A DNA stretch of 64,000 nucleotides from Micromonospora_I sp040659735 (lineage in GTDB: Bacteria > Actinomycetota > Actinomycetes > Mycobacteriales > Micromonosporaceae): NCBI RefSeq assembly GCF_040659735.1, contig NZ_JBFANZ010000001.1, positions 186,001-250,000 on the forward strand, in the 5' to 3' direction. Of the stretch, positions 1 through 8,464 are shown one piece after another (within the stretch, counting starts at the first letter, position 1; each line of letters begins with the position of its first letter). Below the pieces are notes generated by a model. The model was not told the DNA's origin. It made no database searches and saw nothing but the letters and a program-made list of their open reading frames with translations. Position numbers and translations under genes: made by a program.

Positions 1-1058
1 AGCCGGCGCACGGTCATGCCCAGCGCGCGCACGTCACCGGCCGGGACGAGACGTCCGGTGACGGTGTCCACCACCGTGTCGGCCACGCCGCCCCGCGAAT
101 AGCCCACCACCGGCACCCCGCAGGCCATCGCCTCCAAGGGCACCATCCCGGCCGGGGCGTAGCGGGGCGTGCAGGCGACGACGTCGGCGGAGCGGTACCA
201 ACTCGCCATCTGGTCGTGCGGCACCGCCCCCACCAGCCGTACCTGCTCCGCCACCCCGGTCTGCTGGGCCAGCTCGCGCAGGCGCCGCGCCTCGGCGTGG
301 TTGTCCAGCGCCGCTCTGGGCGGGCCGCCGGCGATCACCAACTCGGCGTCACCGACGAGCCGCATCGCCCGGATCAGGTCTTCCTGGCCGTGGCCGGGCC
401 CCAGCCCGCCGACCGAGAGGATGCGGCGCCGGCGGGGCTCGCGGGGAGCGGCCTCGCCTTCCGGGGTGAAGCGTTCGGTGTCGACACCGGCCGGGACGAA
501 GGCCACGGCGGTCCGGTCCAGCCCCATCCGGGTGAGGTCGTCGACCTCCTCGCTCGACTGGGCGACGGCCAGGTCGACGGCGCGGCTCAGGGCGCGTTCG
601 AGCGGTATCCGCTCGCCGGGGCCCGAGTAGCCCGGGCCGAGGTGGCGCAACTGCTCCACGCCGAGCGAGTGGAAGGTCTGCACGACCGGGATGGTGGTGC
701 GTCCGACGGCGCTCGCCGCGGCGAGTCCACCGATCCAGAAGTGGCTGTGCACGACGTCCGGTCGCCAGTCCCGCGACCACCGCTCGGCGAGCCAGCGGCC
801 GAAGGCGGGCACGTGCCGGACGAGGCCTCCGGTACCCGTGCGGGCCGAGGGGCCGACCGGGACCCGCACCACCCGGTAGCCGGCCATCTCCGTGGTCGCC
901 GGCAGGTCGGGATCGTCGCGCCGCTCGTAGACCCGTACGTCGTGTCCGAGATTGGACAGCTCGGCCGCGATCCGTGCGACGTGTTGATGGGTGCCGATGC
1001 CCGGATGGGGTCGCCGACCGGACGGGCCGGCATGGGCGTAGACCAGGCCGACGCGCAT
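1..1058 (-). CDS. GT4-family glycosyltransferase (3' end outside window)
   Basis: Translating the minus strand from ATG at 1058 gives an open frame to the window edge, so the C-terminus is missing. The start follows a strong ribosome binding site (GGAGGTGA, 5 bases away). The N-terminal half reads MRVGLVYAHAGPSG, then GIGTHQHVARIAAEL and DVVHSHFWIGG, the usual glycine-rich acceptor-side fold of GT-B enzymes. The C-terminal half has RILSVGGLGPGHG and PAGMVPLEAMACGVPVVG, which is the E-x7-E nucleotide-sugar region of GT4 retaining transferases. It probably moves a sugar from an NDP- or GDP-sugar to a lipid or small acceptor in the cytoplasm; the substrate cannot be read from the sequence. It stands alone, divergent from the next gene. 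Confidence 0.85.
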   Translation of the reverse strand, partial: MRVGLVYAHAGPSGRRPHPGIGTHQHVARIAAELSNLGHDVRVYERRDDPDLPATTEMAGYRVVRVPVGPSARTGTGGLVRHVPAFGRWLAERWSRDWRPDVVHSHFWIGGLAAASAVGRTTIPVVQTFHSLGVEQLRHLGPGYSGPGERIPLERALSRAVDLAVAQSSEEVDDLTRMGLDRTAVAFVPAGVDTERFTPEGEAAPREPRRRRILSVGGLGPGHGQEDLIRAMRLVGDAELVIAGGPPRAALDNHAEARRLRELAQQTGVAEQVRLVGAVPHDQMASWYRSADVVACTPRYAPAGMVPLEAMACGVPVVGYSRGGVADTVVDTVTGRLVPAGDVRALGMTVRR

Positions 1059-1443
1059 AGGGCTCACCTCCGTCGAGGTCGAGGTCGAATCAGGGCGATA
1101 AGCCCGAGATGGGCCAAGCTCAGAGGATGCCCCTTACCTCCCCGCCGTGGGCCGAAACGAGCAACCCCGCCCACTGTCGGCGGAGATTCGCCGTCGCGGC
1201 GGCGGGCACCGGGGCGGTAACCGGTACTGAAACGGCATGACCTCGGCAGGACGGGGTACGGGCACCACATGGCACGCAACGGCAGCATCCGCGAATCGGC
1301 GGTCGCGAGCGCCTGTGAAACGACAGCACGGCAGAGCGCGGCACGACCCGGCCCTCGGCCTCCGACGCCCACCGCCCCTGGCCTCAACCCTGACTCACCC
1401 GCCGATCGGACCATCCGCGCCCGGCCGGCACATTGGAGCGATC
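1059..1443. other. intergenic region, divergent promoters
   Basis: This 385-base stretch separates two divergent genes and must hold both promoters. I see no convincing coding frame, tRNA or strong hairpin in it. Several weak frames cross it but lack ribosome binding sites and coherent composition. Confidence 0.5.
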
Positions 1444-2181
1444 ATGCCTACCGACGTGCGCTGCCTCGTTGAGAGCGACGAGCGGTACGCGCTCGTGCGG
1501 CTCATCGGAGTGCTCGACCTACCCGCCGCGGAGTCGGTCCGGTCCGCGCTCCTCACCTGCTTGGCCGATCAGCCGGACGCGGTCGTCGTCGATGTGTCGC
1601 AACTGCTGGTGCAGGAGACGGCGGCATTGTCGATCTTCACAGCGGTGGTCCGCGAGACCGCGCAGTGGCCGATCGGTCAGCTCATGCTCTGCGCTCCACC
1701 CAGCGACGCCGACGCCGTGTGGGCCCAGGCCGAGGTCGCCGTCACGCCGACCCGGCAGGCCGCGCTGGCGCAGCTCACCGACCCCGCGTCGGCGACGCGG
1801 CTCAGCGTCGAGTTGACGCCCGTGGCCGGCTCCGCCCGCCGCGCCCGCGAACTGGTCACCGAGGGCTGCACGCGGTGGGGGCTGCCGGAGCTCGCCGGAT
1901 CGGCGTGCATCGCGATAACGGAGATGGTCAACAACGCGGTGGCGCACGCGCAGACGCCGATGACCGTGCGGCTGGCGCTGCGCAACGGCGCCCTGCATGT
2001 CGCCGTGCGCGATTTCTCGCGCCAGCAGCCCAGTTACGACGGACGCGTATCGCCGAAGACGTGCGGCGGACGCGGACTGCTCCTGATCGATACGGTGGCG
2101 CGCCGCTGGGGCAGTACCCCGCTGCGCGACGGCAAGGTGGTCTGGGCGGTGCTGCACCCCGAGGACGAAGCAGCCGAATAG
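1444..2181 (+). CDS. STAS-like plus HATPase anti-sigma regulatory protein
   Basis: A 245-residue protein starting at ATG 1444 after GGAG; longer upstream in-frame extension is low-complexity and unlikely. Residues about 1-115 resemble an STAS anti-sigma antagonist domain (strands, then VVVDVSQLLVQETAALSIF). Residues about 130-240 form an RsbW-type GHKL ATPase, with the N-box ITEMVNNAVAHA and a glycine-rich GGRGLLLID segment. Fusions or pairs of this kind act in partner-switching control of alternative sigma factors in Gram-positive bacteria. Which sigma factor it binds is unknown, and no sigma gene is adjacent. A second RsbW-like protein lies at 5621. Confidence 0.8.
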   Translation: MPTDVRCLVESDERYALVRLIGVLDLPAAESVRSALLTCLADQPDAVVVDVSQLLVQETAALSIFTAVVRETAQWPIGQLMLCAPPSDADAVWAQAEVAVTPTRQAALAQLTDPASATRLSVELTPVAGSARRARELVTEGCTRWGLPELAGSACIAITEMVNNAVAHAQTPMTVRLALRNGALHVAVRDFSRQQPSYDGRVSPKTCGGRGLLLIDTVARRWGSTPLRDGKVVWAVLHPEDEAAE

Positions 2182-2267
2182 CCACCCGCGCTCCACGGCA
2201 GGCCGCGACGCGTGAACGGCCCGCACGCGGGTACGCGGCCGTACGCGGCACGAGCGGAGGGGGCCAC

Positions 2268-2933
2268 GTGTACAACCACGACGGGCACGGCATGCGGCGT
2301 GGCGGGGCGAAGCAGCCGGCGGCAGGCGCCAGGATGTGGCGACCGGCGCGGGACTTCACCGGCGCGGTCGGCACACGGGCCCGCGAGGTCGCCTCGGGCG
2401 TACGACAGGTGGCTGAGCGGGTGCCGGAATCGACCGGGAAACCCCGCGCGCTGATGCTCGCCACCACGGCCGGCGCTCTGCTCATCGTCGCGGCGGCCGG
2501 ATTCCTGCTCGGCCGACTGGCCCGGAGCACTCCGACGCTCGGCCACATCGCCCGCACCGCGCTGGAGCGGGGCACCTATCGCGGCGGAACTCCGGCTCAT
2601 CGAACGGGCGAGGGCGACCGCGCGGAGAGGGCGGGGCCGCGCAGCGCCCGGCCCGGCCCGGGCGGCCTCGGTCGGCCCGGTCCATCGGCAGGGCGTCCCG
2701 GGCCCGGCGGCCTGGGTGCGCCGGGCGGTCGCCGCGACGCGGGGAAGGCGGGCTTCAGCGACGAGACCGTACGCAGCCCGTCGGCAACCACCCCGTCAAA
2801 CGCGTACGAGGTGCCACCGGGGCGGACGACCGCGTCCCCCGTCAACCCGGTCGACGAGCCGGTGATCCCGGCCGGCCGGGAGGCCGGCTACCCCACCGAA
2901 CCACTGCGCAGAAAACCCGACCGCGGCCACTGA
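2268..2933 (+). CDS. single-pass membrane protein with Gly/Pro-rich tail
   Basis: A 221-residue protein that I place at GTG 2268, which follows the ribosome binding site GGAGGGGG by a normal distance. About residues 60-85 form one hydrophobic helix (LMLATTAGALLIVAAAGFLLGRL). The rest is basic and low in complexity: the tail is rich in Gly, Pro, Arg and Ala and likely disordered. The segment before the helix is amphipathic and charged. I recognise no family. A role as a membrane-anchored structural or phasin-like protein is possible but not supported. It is followed by a palindromic element at 2975. Confidence 0.6.
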   Translation: MYNHDGHGMRRGGAKQPAAGARMWRPARDFTGAVGTRAREVASGVRQVAERVPESTGKPRALMLATTAGALLIVAAAGFLLGRLARSTPTLGHIARTALERGTYRGGTPAHRTGEGDRAERAGPRSARPGPGGLGRPGPSAGRPGPGGLGAPGGRRDAGKAGFSDETVRSPSATTPSNAYEVPPGRTTASPVNPVDEPVIPAGREAGYPTEPLRRKPDRGH

Positions 2934-2974
2934 CCCCCCGCCCCGTCGCCGTCCCCGCCGCGCCCTGCCTCCGC

Positions 2975-3032
2975 CGATCAAGGACGTATTCATCCGGCTG
3001 GATCTCCAATCACGTGAGTACTTCCTTGATCG
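2975..3032. repeat. GATC palindrome element R1
   Basis: A 58-base imperfect palindrome, arms beginning CGATCAAGGA and ending TCCTTGATCG, 41 bases after the stop of the gene at 2933. A further copy of the right arm (TTCCTTGATCGATCGG) follows at 3041. Its inner and trailing sequence matches element R6 (62883-62940) closely. It may act as a terminator or be a REP-like mobile repeat. Confidence 0.75.
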
Positions 3033-3096
3033 ACGGGGTCTTCCTTGATCGATCGGTCGGGGTGTGACCGTCTGCGTACGGGGTAAGGGGAGGGCT

Positions 3097-3672
3097 ATGC
3101 GCCAACCCGACTCAGAGTTCCCCAGACCGGTTTCCGACCCCGAGGCCGAAGGCTTTCCCCGTACCGCCGACGATGACTCCTCGGCCAATGACGAGGTGGA
3201 GACGGGCCGGTGGGCGGACGGCATCGATCCGCAGAGTCTCCCGACCGAGCAACCGCAGGCGGTGGACCGGTTCGGCAACACCGCCGACGAGCAACGACAC
3301 GGCGAGTCACTCGACTACAAGATCGCACGCGAGCAGGGGGACACCCTGGTCAACGACGCGCTGGCCGGCACGGTTGACCGCGCGCTGGGCGACGAGGCCG
3401 ACAGCGAGGACGCGGCGCGTCAGGCGCAGCTCGACGCCGATGTGATGAACGACGGCCCGACGTCCGATCCGAAGTCGCCGGTGTCCCTCTACGACCATGG
3501 GATGCTCGGCGGCGCGAGCGACGGCGGCGTGGGCCGACTGGTGGAGCCGGACGAAGGCGCGCACACCGACTACGAGCGGGACTCGATCGCCTCGGACGCC
3601 GGGGCGGCCGGCGGCGGGCCCAGCGCGGAGGAGTTGGCAATCCACGAAACCGAACCGCCACCAATGCACTGA
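3097..3672 (+). CDS. DUF5709 family acidic protein
   Basis: A 191-residue, strongly acidic, soluble protein starting at ATG 3097 after GGGGAGGG. The conserved features of DUF5709 are visible: GESLDYKIAREQGD near the middle, then GVGRLVEPDEGAHTDYERDSIASDAGAAGGGPSAEE near the end, followed by the typical AIHETEPP. Such proteins are common in actinobacteria and have no known biochemical function; some are reported among stress-induced proteins. It has no signal peptide or membrane helix. The next gene is convergent. The family call rests on my recollection of the C-terminal motif. Confidence 0.75.
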   Translation: MRQPDSEFPRPVSDPEAEGFPRTADDDSSANDEVETGRWADGIDPQSLPTEQPQAVDRFGNTADEQRHGESLDYKIAREQGDTLVNDALAGTVDRALGDEADSEDAARQAQLDADVMNDGPTSDPKSPVSLYDHGMLGGASDGGVGRLVEPDEGAHTDYERDSIASDAGAAGGGPSAEELAIHETEPPPMH

Positions 3673-3694
3673 CCGTCGCCGAGCGCGCCCGAGG

Positions 3695-4348
3695 TCAACC
3701 GTCCAGTCCCCGCTCGATCGCGTACCGGGTGAGCTCCACCCGGTTGTGCAGCTGCAGCTTGCCCAGCGTGTTCTGGACATGGTTCTGCACCGTGCGGTGC
3801 GAGAGACCGAGGCGCTCGGCGATCTGCTTGTACGACAGCCCCTTGGCGACCAGCCGCAGCACCTCGGTCTCGCGCTCGGTGAGCCGGGGTGCGCCGTCGT
3901 CGCCGACGGGCGTGGGCTCGGTGGCGAGCCGGCGGTACTCGCCGAGCACCAGGCCGGCGAGCCCTGGCGTGAAGACGGTCTCGCCCGCGGCCGTACGCCG
4001 GACCGCGTCGAGGAACTCCTGCGGAGCGGCCGACTTCACCAGATAGCCCGTGGCCCCGGCCTTCACCACGTCGAGCACGCTCTGCTGTTCACCGCTGGCG
4101 GACAGCATCAGCACCCGCACCTCGGGCAGTTCGGCCAGCAGGCCGTGGATCACCTCGACGCCGGAGATGTCGGGCAGTTGCAGGTCGAGCACGACCACGT
4201 CGGGCCGGGCGGCGGCGCAGATCCGCACCGCCTGTCGCCCCTCGCCGGTCGTGGCCACCACCGCGTACCCGGCCTCGGTGAGGTCGCGGGCGACCCCCTC
4301 CCGCCACATGGGGTGGTCATCGACCACCATGACCCGAATCTCGCTCAT
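3695..4348 (-). CDS. NarL/LuxR-family response regulator
   Basis: A 217-residue two-domain regulator. The receiver domain (about 1-125) has the acidic pair D10/D11, phosphoacceptor D55 in VVVLDLQLPD, S83 and K105. The output domain (about 150-217) is a LuxR-type helix-turn-helix (LTERETEVLRLVAKGLSYKQIAERLGLSHRTVQNHV). It is phosphorylated by the histidine kinase encoded just upstream, with which it overlaps by four bases (ATGA), so the two are translationally coupled. Targets are unknown. Confidence 0.93.
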   Translation of the reverse strand: MSEIRVMVVDDHPMWREGVARDLTEAGYAVVATTGEGRQAVRICAAARPDVVVLDLQLPDISGVEVIHGLLAELPEVRVLMLSASGEQQSVLDVVKAGATGYLVKSAAPQEFLDAVRRTAAGETVFTPGLAGLVLGEYRRLATEPTPVGDDGAPRLTERETEVLRLVAKGLSYKQIAERLGLSHRTVQNHVQNTLGKLQLHNRVELTRYAIERGLDG

Positions 4349-5505
4349 GACGTCACCCTAGGTACCCGCAGCTCCACCTCGGTGCCCTGCCCGGGAGCCG
4401 AGGTGATCTCCACCGAGCCACCGGCATCGGTGACGCGGCCCCGGATGGACTGCGCGACGCCGAGCCGCCCCTGCGCCGCGGCCTCCGTCAGGCGACCGGG
4501 CGGGATGCCCGGACCGTCGTCGCGGACCGAGACGATCACCGCCTGCCCCTCGTCTTCGAGCAGCACCCAGGCCCGTGCCTGCCCTCCGCCGTGGCGCGCG
4601 ACGTTGTCCAACGCCGCCCCGACCGCCGCGCCGACCTCGCGGGCCGCACTCGCCGGGAGTGGCACCGGGGTGGCCGGGGCGGCGACCGAAACGGTGGCGG
4701 TGGCGTACCGGCCGATGATGGTGCGCAGGTCGACCTCCTCGCCGCCGTCCCCGTGGACCGGCGCTCGCGTGGCGATCAGGGCGCGCAGCGCCGCCTCCTG
4801 CTCCCCGGCGAGTCGGGCCAACTCCCCCGCCTCGCCATCGAGATGGGCCCCGCGGCGTTGGACGAGGGCCAGCACCTGGAGGACGGAATCATGGATGCCC
4901 CGGGCGAGCCGTTCCCGTTCCCGGGTCGCGGCTTCCAGTTCGACGGCCCGCTGCAGCCGCTCCTCGGCGATCGCGCCCAGCCGGGTGACGTGTCCGACGG
5001 CGACCCCGGCCAGCAGCATCAGGATGCCGCCGGTGACGGAGGACTGGGTCAGTGACTCGCGTACCGCCAGATCGGCCGCGCCCAGGAGCACGGCGGCGGT
5101 CGCCCCGCGCCGACGTCCGCCGGAGACGGCCCAGGCCAGCACCGGCGCGCCGGACCAGGCCACGGCGAACGTCGGCACGCCGGCGGCCAGGGCCGGGCGG
5201 CCGATCACGACTGGGCTGATCAGGACCACCGCCATCGTGATGACCAGGTCCGCCGCGAGCAGGGGCCACCGCCGCCGCTCGGGCCGGGCGTACGCGTACG
5301 CGGTGAACACCGTCCACGCGACCATCACGGCGAGCACGAGCGCCGCGGCGATCGGGTGCGCGTAGTCGCGCGCGTTGCGGAGGGCGAGCAGGAGGATGTA
5401 GGCGAGCGAGGCGAACCGGAAGACAGCGAGGGCGCGCCACAGCGGGACCTGGAGGCTGCCCGGAACGGACGGACTCTCGGGCATGCTGCGACGATTGCAC
5501 ATCAC
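4345..5505 (-). CDS. MacS-like membrane sensor histidine kinase
   Basis: A 386-residue sensor of the HPK7 (NarX/DesK-like) type. About five hydrophobic segments lie in residues 22-172. They are followed by a short coiled linker, the HisKA_3 box with H205 (ARGIHDSVLQVL), and a GHKL ATPase with the N-box (AALDNVARHGG) and G1 box (VRDDGPGIP). The arrangement fits the 5TM actinobacterial MacS type. It pairs with the NarL regulator by a four-base overlap. The start is uncertain: ATG 5505 or 5484 are both possible and neither has a clear ribosome binding site. The signal is unknown. Confidence 0.9.
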   Translation of the reverse strand: MMCNRRSMPESPSVPGSLQVPLWRALAVFRFASLAYILLLALRNARDYAHPIAAALVLAVMVAWTVFTAYAYARPERRRWPLLAADLVITMAVVLISPVVIGRPALAAGVPTFAVAWSGAPVLAWAVSGGRRRGATAAVLLGAADLAVRESLTQSSVTGGILMLLAGVAVGHVTRLGAIAEERLQRAVELEAATRERERLARGIHDSVLQVLALVQRRGAHLDGEAGELARLAGEQEAALRALIATRAPVHGDGGEEVDLRTIIGRYATATVSVAAPATPVPLPASAAREVGAAVGAALDNVARHGGGQARAWVLLEDEGQAVIVSVRDDGPGIPPGRLTEAAAQGRLGVAQSIRGRVTDAGGSVEITSAPGQGTEVELRVPRVTS

Positions 5506-5620
5506 ACAGTGATGTCATGGATGCGACGCACCGTCGGTAGGCCGAGGTGCATCTCCACAGAGAGCGACGTAGGGTGAGAAAGCCGCGAAAGCCTCTCACG
5601 ATCCACTGGCGGGACGGATC

Positions 5621-6088
5621 ATGACCGATGCAGATTTCCCCTTACCGCCTATCGTCGCGCCCTCTGACGCTCGCCTGCTGCTCGTCGAAACCTTCGAGCG
5701 CCCCCAAGTGACACAGCTGCGACATATGGTGGCCGCCGCGGCGACCACCGCGGGCGTGACCGGGCAGCGCCTCGAGGATTTCGTGCTCGCGGTCAACGAG
5801 CTGATCACCAATGCTGTCCGGCATGGCGGAGGGCAGGGGTGGCTACGGCTGTGGCGGGAGGCCGACTCCGTCGTCTGCGAGGTCTCCGACACCGGTCACG
5901 GCATGGGTGTCGAACGGCTGACGAACCGCGAGCGACCGGCGGCGAACACGGCCGGGGGCTGGGGACTGTGGCTGGCCGGCCAGGTCACTGACAGCATGGT
6001 CATGGAGAGCGGCCCGGCCGGCACCACGGTGCGGATCAGCACGGCGATCACGCGGACGGAACCCGCCGCGGTCGAGCGGGTGGAGTGA
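5621..6088 (+). CDS. RsbW-like anti-sigma serine kinase
   Basis: A 155-residue GHKL ATPase of the anti-sigma factor type, starting at ATG 5621 after GGGACGG. The N-box (LAVNELITNAVRHGG) and G1 box (VSDTGHGMG) are intact, and a GGWGLWLAGQ segment matches the ATP lid of this family. Proteins of this kind bind a sigma factor or phosphorylate an STAS antagonist in partner switching. Its closest functional neighbour in the window is the STAS/ATPase protein at 1444. The partner is not encoded next to it. It converges on the PRPP synthetase gene with a 12-base gap. Confidence 0.85.
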   Translation: MTDADFPLPPIVAPSDARLLLVETFERPQVTQLRHMVAAAATTAGVTGQRLEDFVLAVNELITNAVRHGGGQGWLRLWREADSVVCEVSDTGHGMGVERLTNRERPAANTAGGWGLWLAGQVTDSMVMESGPAGTTVRISTAITRTEPAAVERVE

Positions 6089-6100
6089 CGGTTTTCCCCG

Positions 6101-7039
6101 CTACCCGAAGAGCGCGCTGACCGACTCGCCGTTGTGGATGCGCCGCACCGCCTCAGCGAGCGCCGGCGCCACGGAGAGCACCGCCAGCTTCGGCACCCGC
6201 TTTTCGGCCGGGATCGGCACGGTGTTGGTGCAGACGACCTCGAGGACGCCCTCCTGCGCGGTGAGCCGGTCCAGGGCGCCGCTCGAGAAGAGGCCGTGGG
6301 TGCAGGCGACCCGGATGGACCGCACCTTGAGCTCGCGCAGGTGCTCGATGAGCTCCATCACCGTGCTGCCCTTGGCGATCTCGTCGTCGAGAACGATCAC
6401 GTCCCGGTCGACCACGTCGCCGATGACGGCGCTGATCTGCACCCGGTCATCGCTGTAGCGCTGCTTCGCGCCGGCCGCGACGGGCGTGCCGAGCATCCGC
6501 GCGAAGGCGGCCGCCTCTTTGGCATTGCCCAGATCGGGCGAGACCACGACGGTGTCGCTCAGGTCGTATCCCTTGAAGTGCGCGGCGAGCTCGCGCAGCG
6601 CGTGCAGGTGGTCGACCGGGACGCTGAAGAAGCCGTGCACCTGCGGCGAGTGCAGGGTCATCGCGAGCACCCGGTCGGCGCCGGCGGAGACGAGCAGGTC
6701 CGCGACGAGGCGGGCGCCGATCGAGATCCGCGGCGCGTCCTTCTTGTCGGACCGGGCGTACGCGTAGTGCGGCAGCACCACGGTGATCCGGCCGGCGGAG
6801 GCGCCGCGGGCGGCGTCGAGCATCAACAGCAGCTCGACCAGATTTTCCTGCACCGGCGGGACCAGCGGTTGGATCAGGAAGACGTCGCGCTCCCGGCAGT
6901 TGGCCTGCAACTGCACCTCGAGGCAGTCGTTGGCGAATCGGGAGACCCGTACGGGGTGCAACGGCACGTTGAGGTGCGCACAGATCTCGGCAGCGAGTTC
7001 GGGATGGGCACTGCCACTGAAAACCGCGATGTCTCGCAC
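6101..7039 (-). CDS. prs: ribose-phosphate pyrophosphokinase (PRPP synthetase)
   Basis: It makes PRPP from ribose 5-phosphate and ATP for nucleotide, histidine and tryptophan synthesis. The protein starts VRDIAVFSGSAHPELA, the family N-terminus, if GTG 7039 is used. That start is preceded by TACGAT seven bases upstream, as in leaderless genes. An ATG at 7123 would add 28 basic residues that are not typical. The PRPP-binding loop VIVLDDEIAKGSTV and the SDKKDAPRISIGAR region with its ADP/ribose-5-P contacts are present. Length (312) fits the family. It is rather divergent from housekeeping Prs, so another copy may exist elsewhere. Confidence 0.88.
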   Translation of the reverse strand: MRDIAVFSGSAHPELAAEICAHLNVPLHPVRVSRFANDCLEVQLQANCRERDVFLIQPLVPPVQENLVELLLMLDAARGASAGRITVVLPHYAYARSDKKDAPRISIGARLVADLLVSAGADRVLAMTLHSPQVHGFFSVPVDHLHALRELAAHFKGYDLSDTVVVSPDLGNAKEAAAFARMLGTPVAAGAKQRYSDDRVQISAVIGDVVDRDVIVLDDEIAKGSTVMELIEHLRELKVRSIRVACTHGLFSSGALDRLTAQEGVLEVVCTNTVPIPAEKRVPKLAVLSVAPALAEAVRRIHNGESVSALFG

Positions 7040-7084
7040 GTCGGCATCGTATGCGACGGCGCGACGGCGGCGGCGTGGCGGGAT

Positions 7085-7098
7085 AGAGAGCGCTCTCT
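7085..7098. promoter_or_regulatory. LacI-type operator palindrome
   Basis: A perfect 14-base palindrome, AGAGAGCGCTCTCT, directly abuts a -35-like TTGACG (7098-7103) upstream of the secreted GH16 gene. Its GAGCGCTC core is that of CebR and related LacI-family operators of actinomycete glycosidase genes. No LacI gene lies nearby, so the regulator would act in trans. Confidence 0.6.
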
Positions 7099-7169
7099 TG
7101 ACGTGATGTCCATCAATATGCAAGCTTTGTTACCGGTTCATTAAACCCTCCGCTCCAAGGTGGTCCCCC

Positions 7170-8408
7170 ATGCCCAGAGCCCGGACTTTGCTCGCGCTCG
7201 CCGTCGTCGCGGCCGGTCTCGCGACCACGCTGACCGCGCCGATGAGCGCCCCCGCCAGCGCCGCCCCCGGACCCGTCACCTGGTCCGACGAGTTCAACGG
7301 TGCCGCCGGCACCCCACCCGATCCCGCCAAGTGGCGACGGGACGTCGGCGGCAGCGGCTGGGGCAACAACGAACTCCAGTACTACACCTCCAGCACCAGC
7401 AATGCCGCCCTCGACGGCAGCGGCAACCTCGTGATCACCGCCCGCCGCGAGAACCCGGCCGGCTACGGCTGCTGGTACGGCTCCTGCCAGTACACCTCGG
7501 CCCGCCTGCTCACCGCCGCCACGTTCACCCAGACGTATGGCCGCTTCGAAGCGCGCATCAAGATCCCGCGCGGTCAGGGGATCTGGCCGGCGTTCTGGAT
7601 GCTCGGCAACGACATCGGCTCGGTCGGCTGGCCCAACAGCGGCGAGATCGACATCATGGAGAACGTCGGCAAGGAGCCGTCCACTGTGCACGGCACGCTG
7701 CACGGACCGGGTTACTCCGGCGGCAACCCGGTCACCGCCAGCTACACCCTGCCCGGCGGGCGCGCCCTCGCCGACGAATTCCACACCTACGCGGTCGACT
7801 GGGCGCCGGACTCGGTCACCTGGTACCTCGACGGCATCCAGTACTCCCGTAAGACCCCCGCGGACCTGCGCGGCAACCGTTGGGTCTTCGACCACCCGTT
7901 CTTCATGATCCTCAACGTCGCGGTCGGCGGTAACTGGCCCGGCTCCCCCGACGGCAGCACCACGTTCCCCCAGCAGATGGTCATCGACTACGTCCGGGTC
8001 TCCGCGCACGACGGCGGGGGCGGTGGCGGCGGCGGTGGCCGGATCACCGGGTACGGCGGCAAGTGCGTCGACGTGGCCAGCGCCGGCACGGCCAACGGCA
8101 CGGCGATCCAGCTCTGGGACTGCAACGGCAGCGCCGCGCAGAACTGGACCTGGCCGGCGGACGGCTCGGTGCGCGCGCTCGGCAAGTGCATGGACGTGGC
8201 CGCCGGTTCGACCGCGAACGGGGCCCAGGTGCAGCTCTACGACTGCAACGGCAGCGGCGCGCAGAAGTGGGTCTTCTCCGGGGCCGGCGACATCGTCAAC
8301 CCGCAGTCCAACAAGTGTCTGGACGCCAGCGGCGCGAGCTCGGCGAACGGAACGCGACTGCAGATCTGGGACTGCACGGGTGGCCCGAACCAGAAGTGGA
8401 GCCGGTAA
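7170..8408 (+). CDS. secreted GH16 endo-beta-1,3-glucanase with ricin-type lectin domain
   Basis: A 412-residue secreted enzyme. Residues 1-32 form a signal peptide ending ASA-AP. Residues 33-280 are a GH16 laminarinase-type domain with the catalytic motif GEIDIMENVG (E159 nucleophile, D161, E164 acid/base) and an aromatic substrate cleft (WPAFWMLG). A nine-glycine linker (282-290) joins a ricin-B carbohydrate-binding domain of three repeats, each ending in a QxW-like motif (QNW, QKW, QKW). It should hydrolyse beta-1,3-glucans such as laminarin or fungal wall glucan outside the cell. ATG 7170 follows AAGGTGG. An operator-like palindrome lies upstream and a strong terminator follows. Confidence 0.95.
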   Translation: MPRARTLLALAVVAAGLATTLTAPMSAPASAAPGPVTWSDEFNGAAGTPPDPAKWRRDVGGSGWGNNELQYYTSSTSNAALDGSGNLVITARRENPAGYGCWYGSCQYTSARLLTAATFTQTYGRFEARIKIPRGQGIWPAFWMLGNDIGSVGWPNSGEIDIMENVGKEPSTVHGTLHGPGYSGGNPVTASYTLPGGRALADEFHTYAVDWAPDSVTWYLDGIQYSRKTPADLRGNRWVFDHPFFMILNVAVGGNWPGSPDGSTTFPQQMVIDYVRVSAHDGGGGGGGGGRITGYGGKCVDVASAGTANGTAIQLWDCNGSAAQNWTWPADGSVRALGKCMDVAAGSTANGAQVQLYDCNGSGAQKWVFSGAGDIVNPQSNKCLDASGASSANGTRLQIWDCTGGPNQKWSR

Positions 8409-8419
8409 CCGGAAGCGAA

Positions 8420-8448
8420 GGGGCTCCCGGCGTGCCGGGAGCCCCTTT
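8420..8448. terminator. bidirectional intrinsic terminator
   Basis: A perfect 12-base stem GGGGCTCCCGGC / GCCGGGAGCCCC with a two-base loop, then TTT. It lies between the convergent GH16 and CE7 esterase genes and can serve the former directly. Confidence 0.85.
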
Positions 8449-8464
8449 CCGGCGTCAGCGCCGG

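Noticed and set aside
216..1220. Plus-strand frame opposite the first gene
   Set aside because: Antisense shadow of the glycosyltransferase; translation lacks any motif and start signal.
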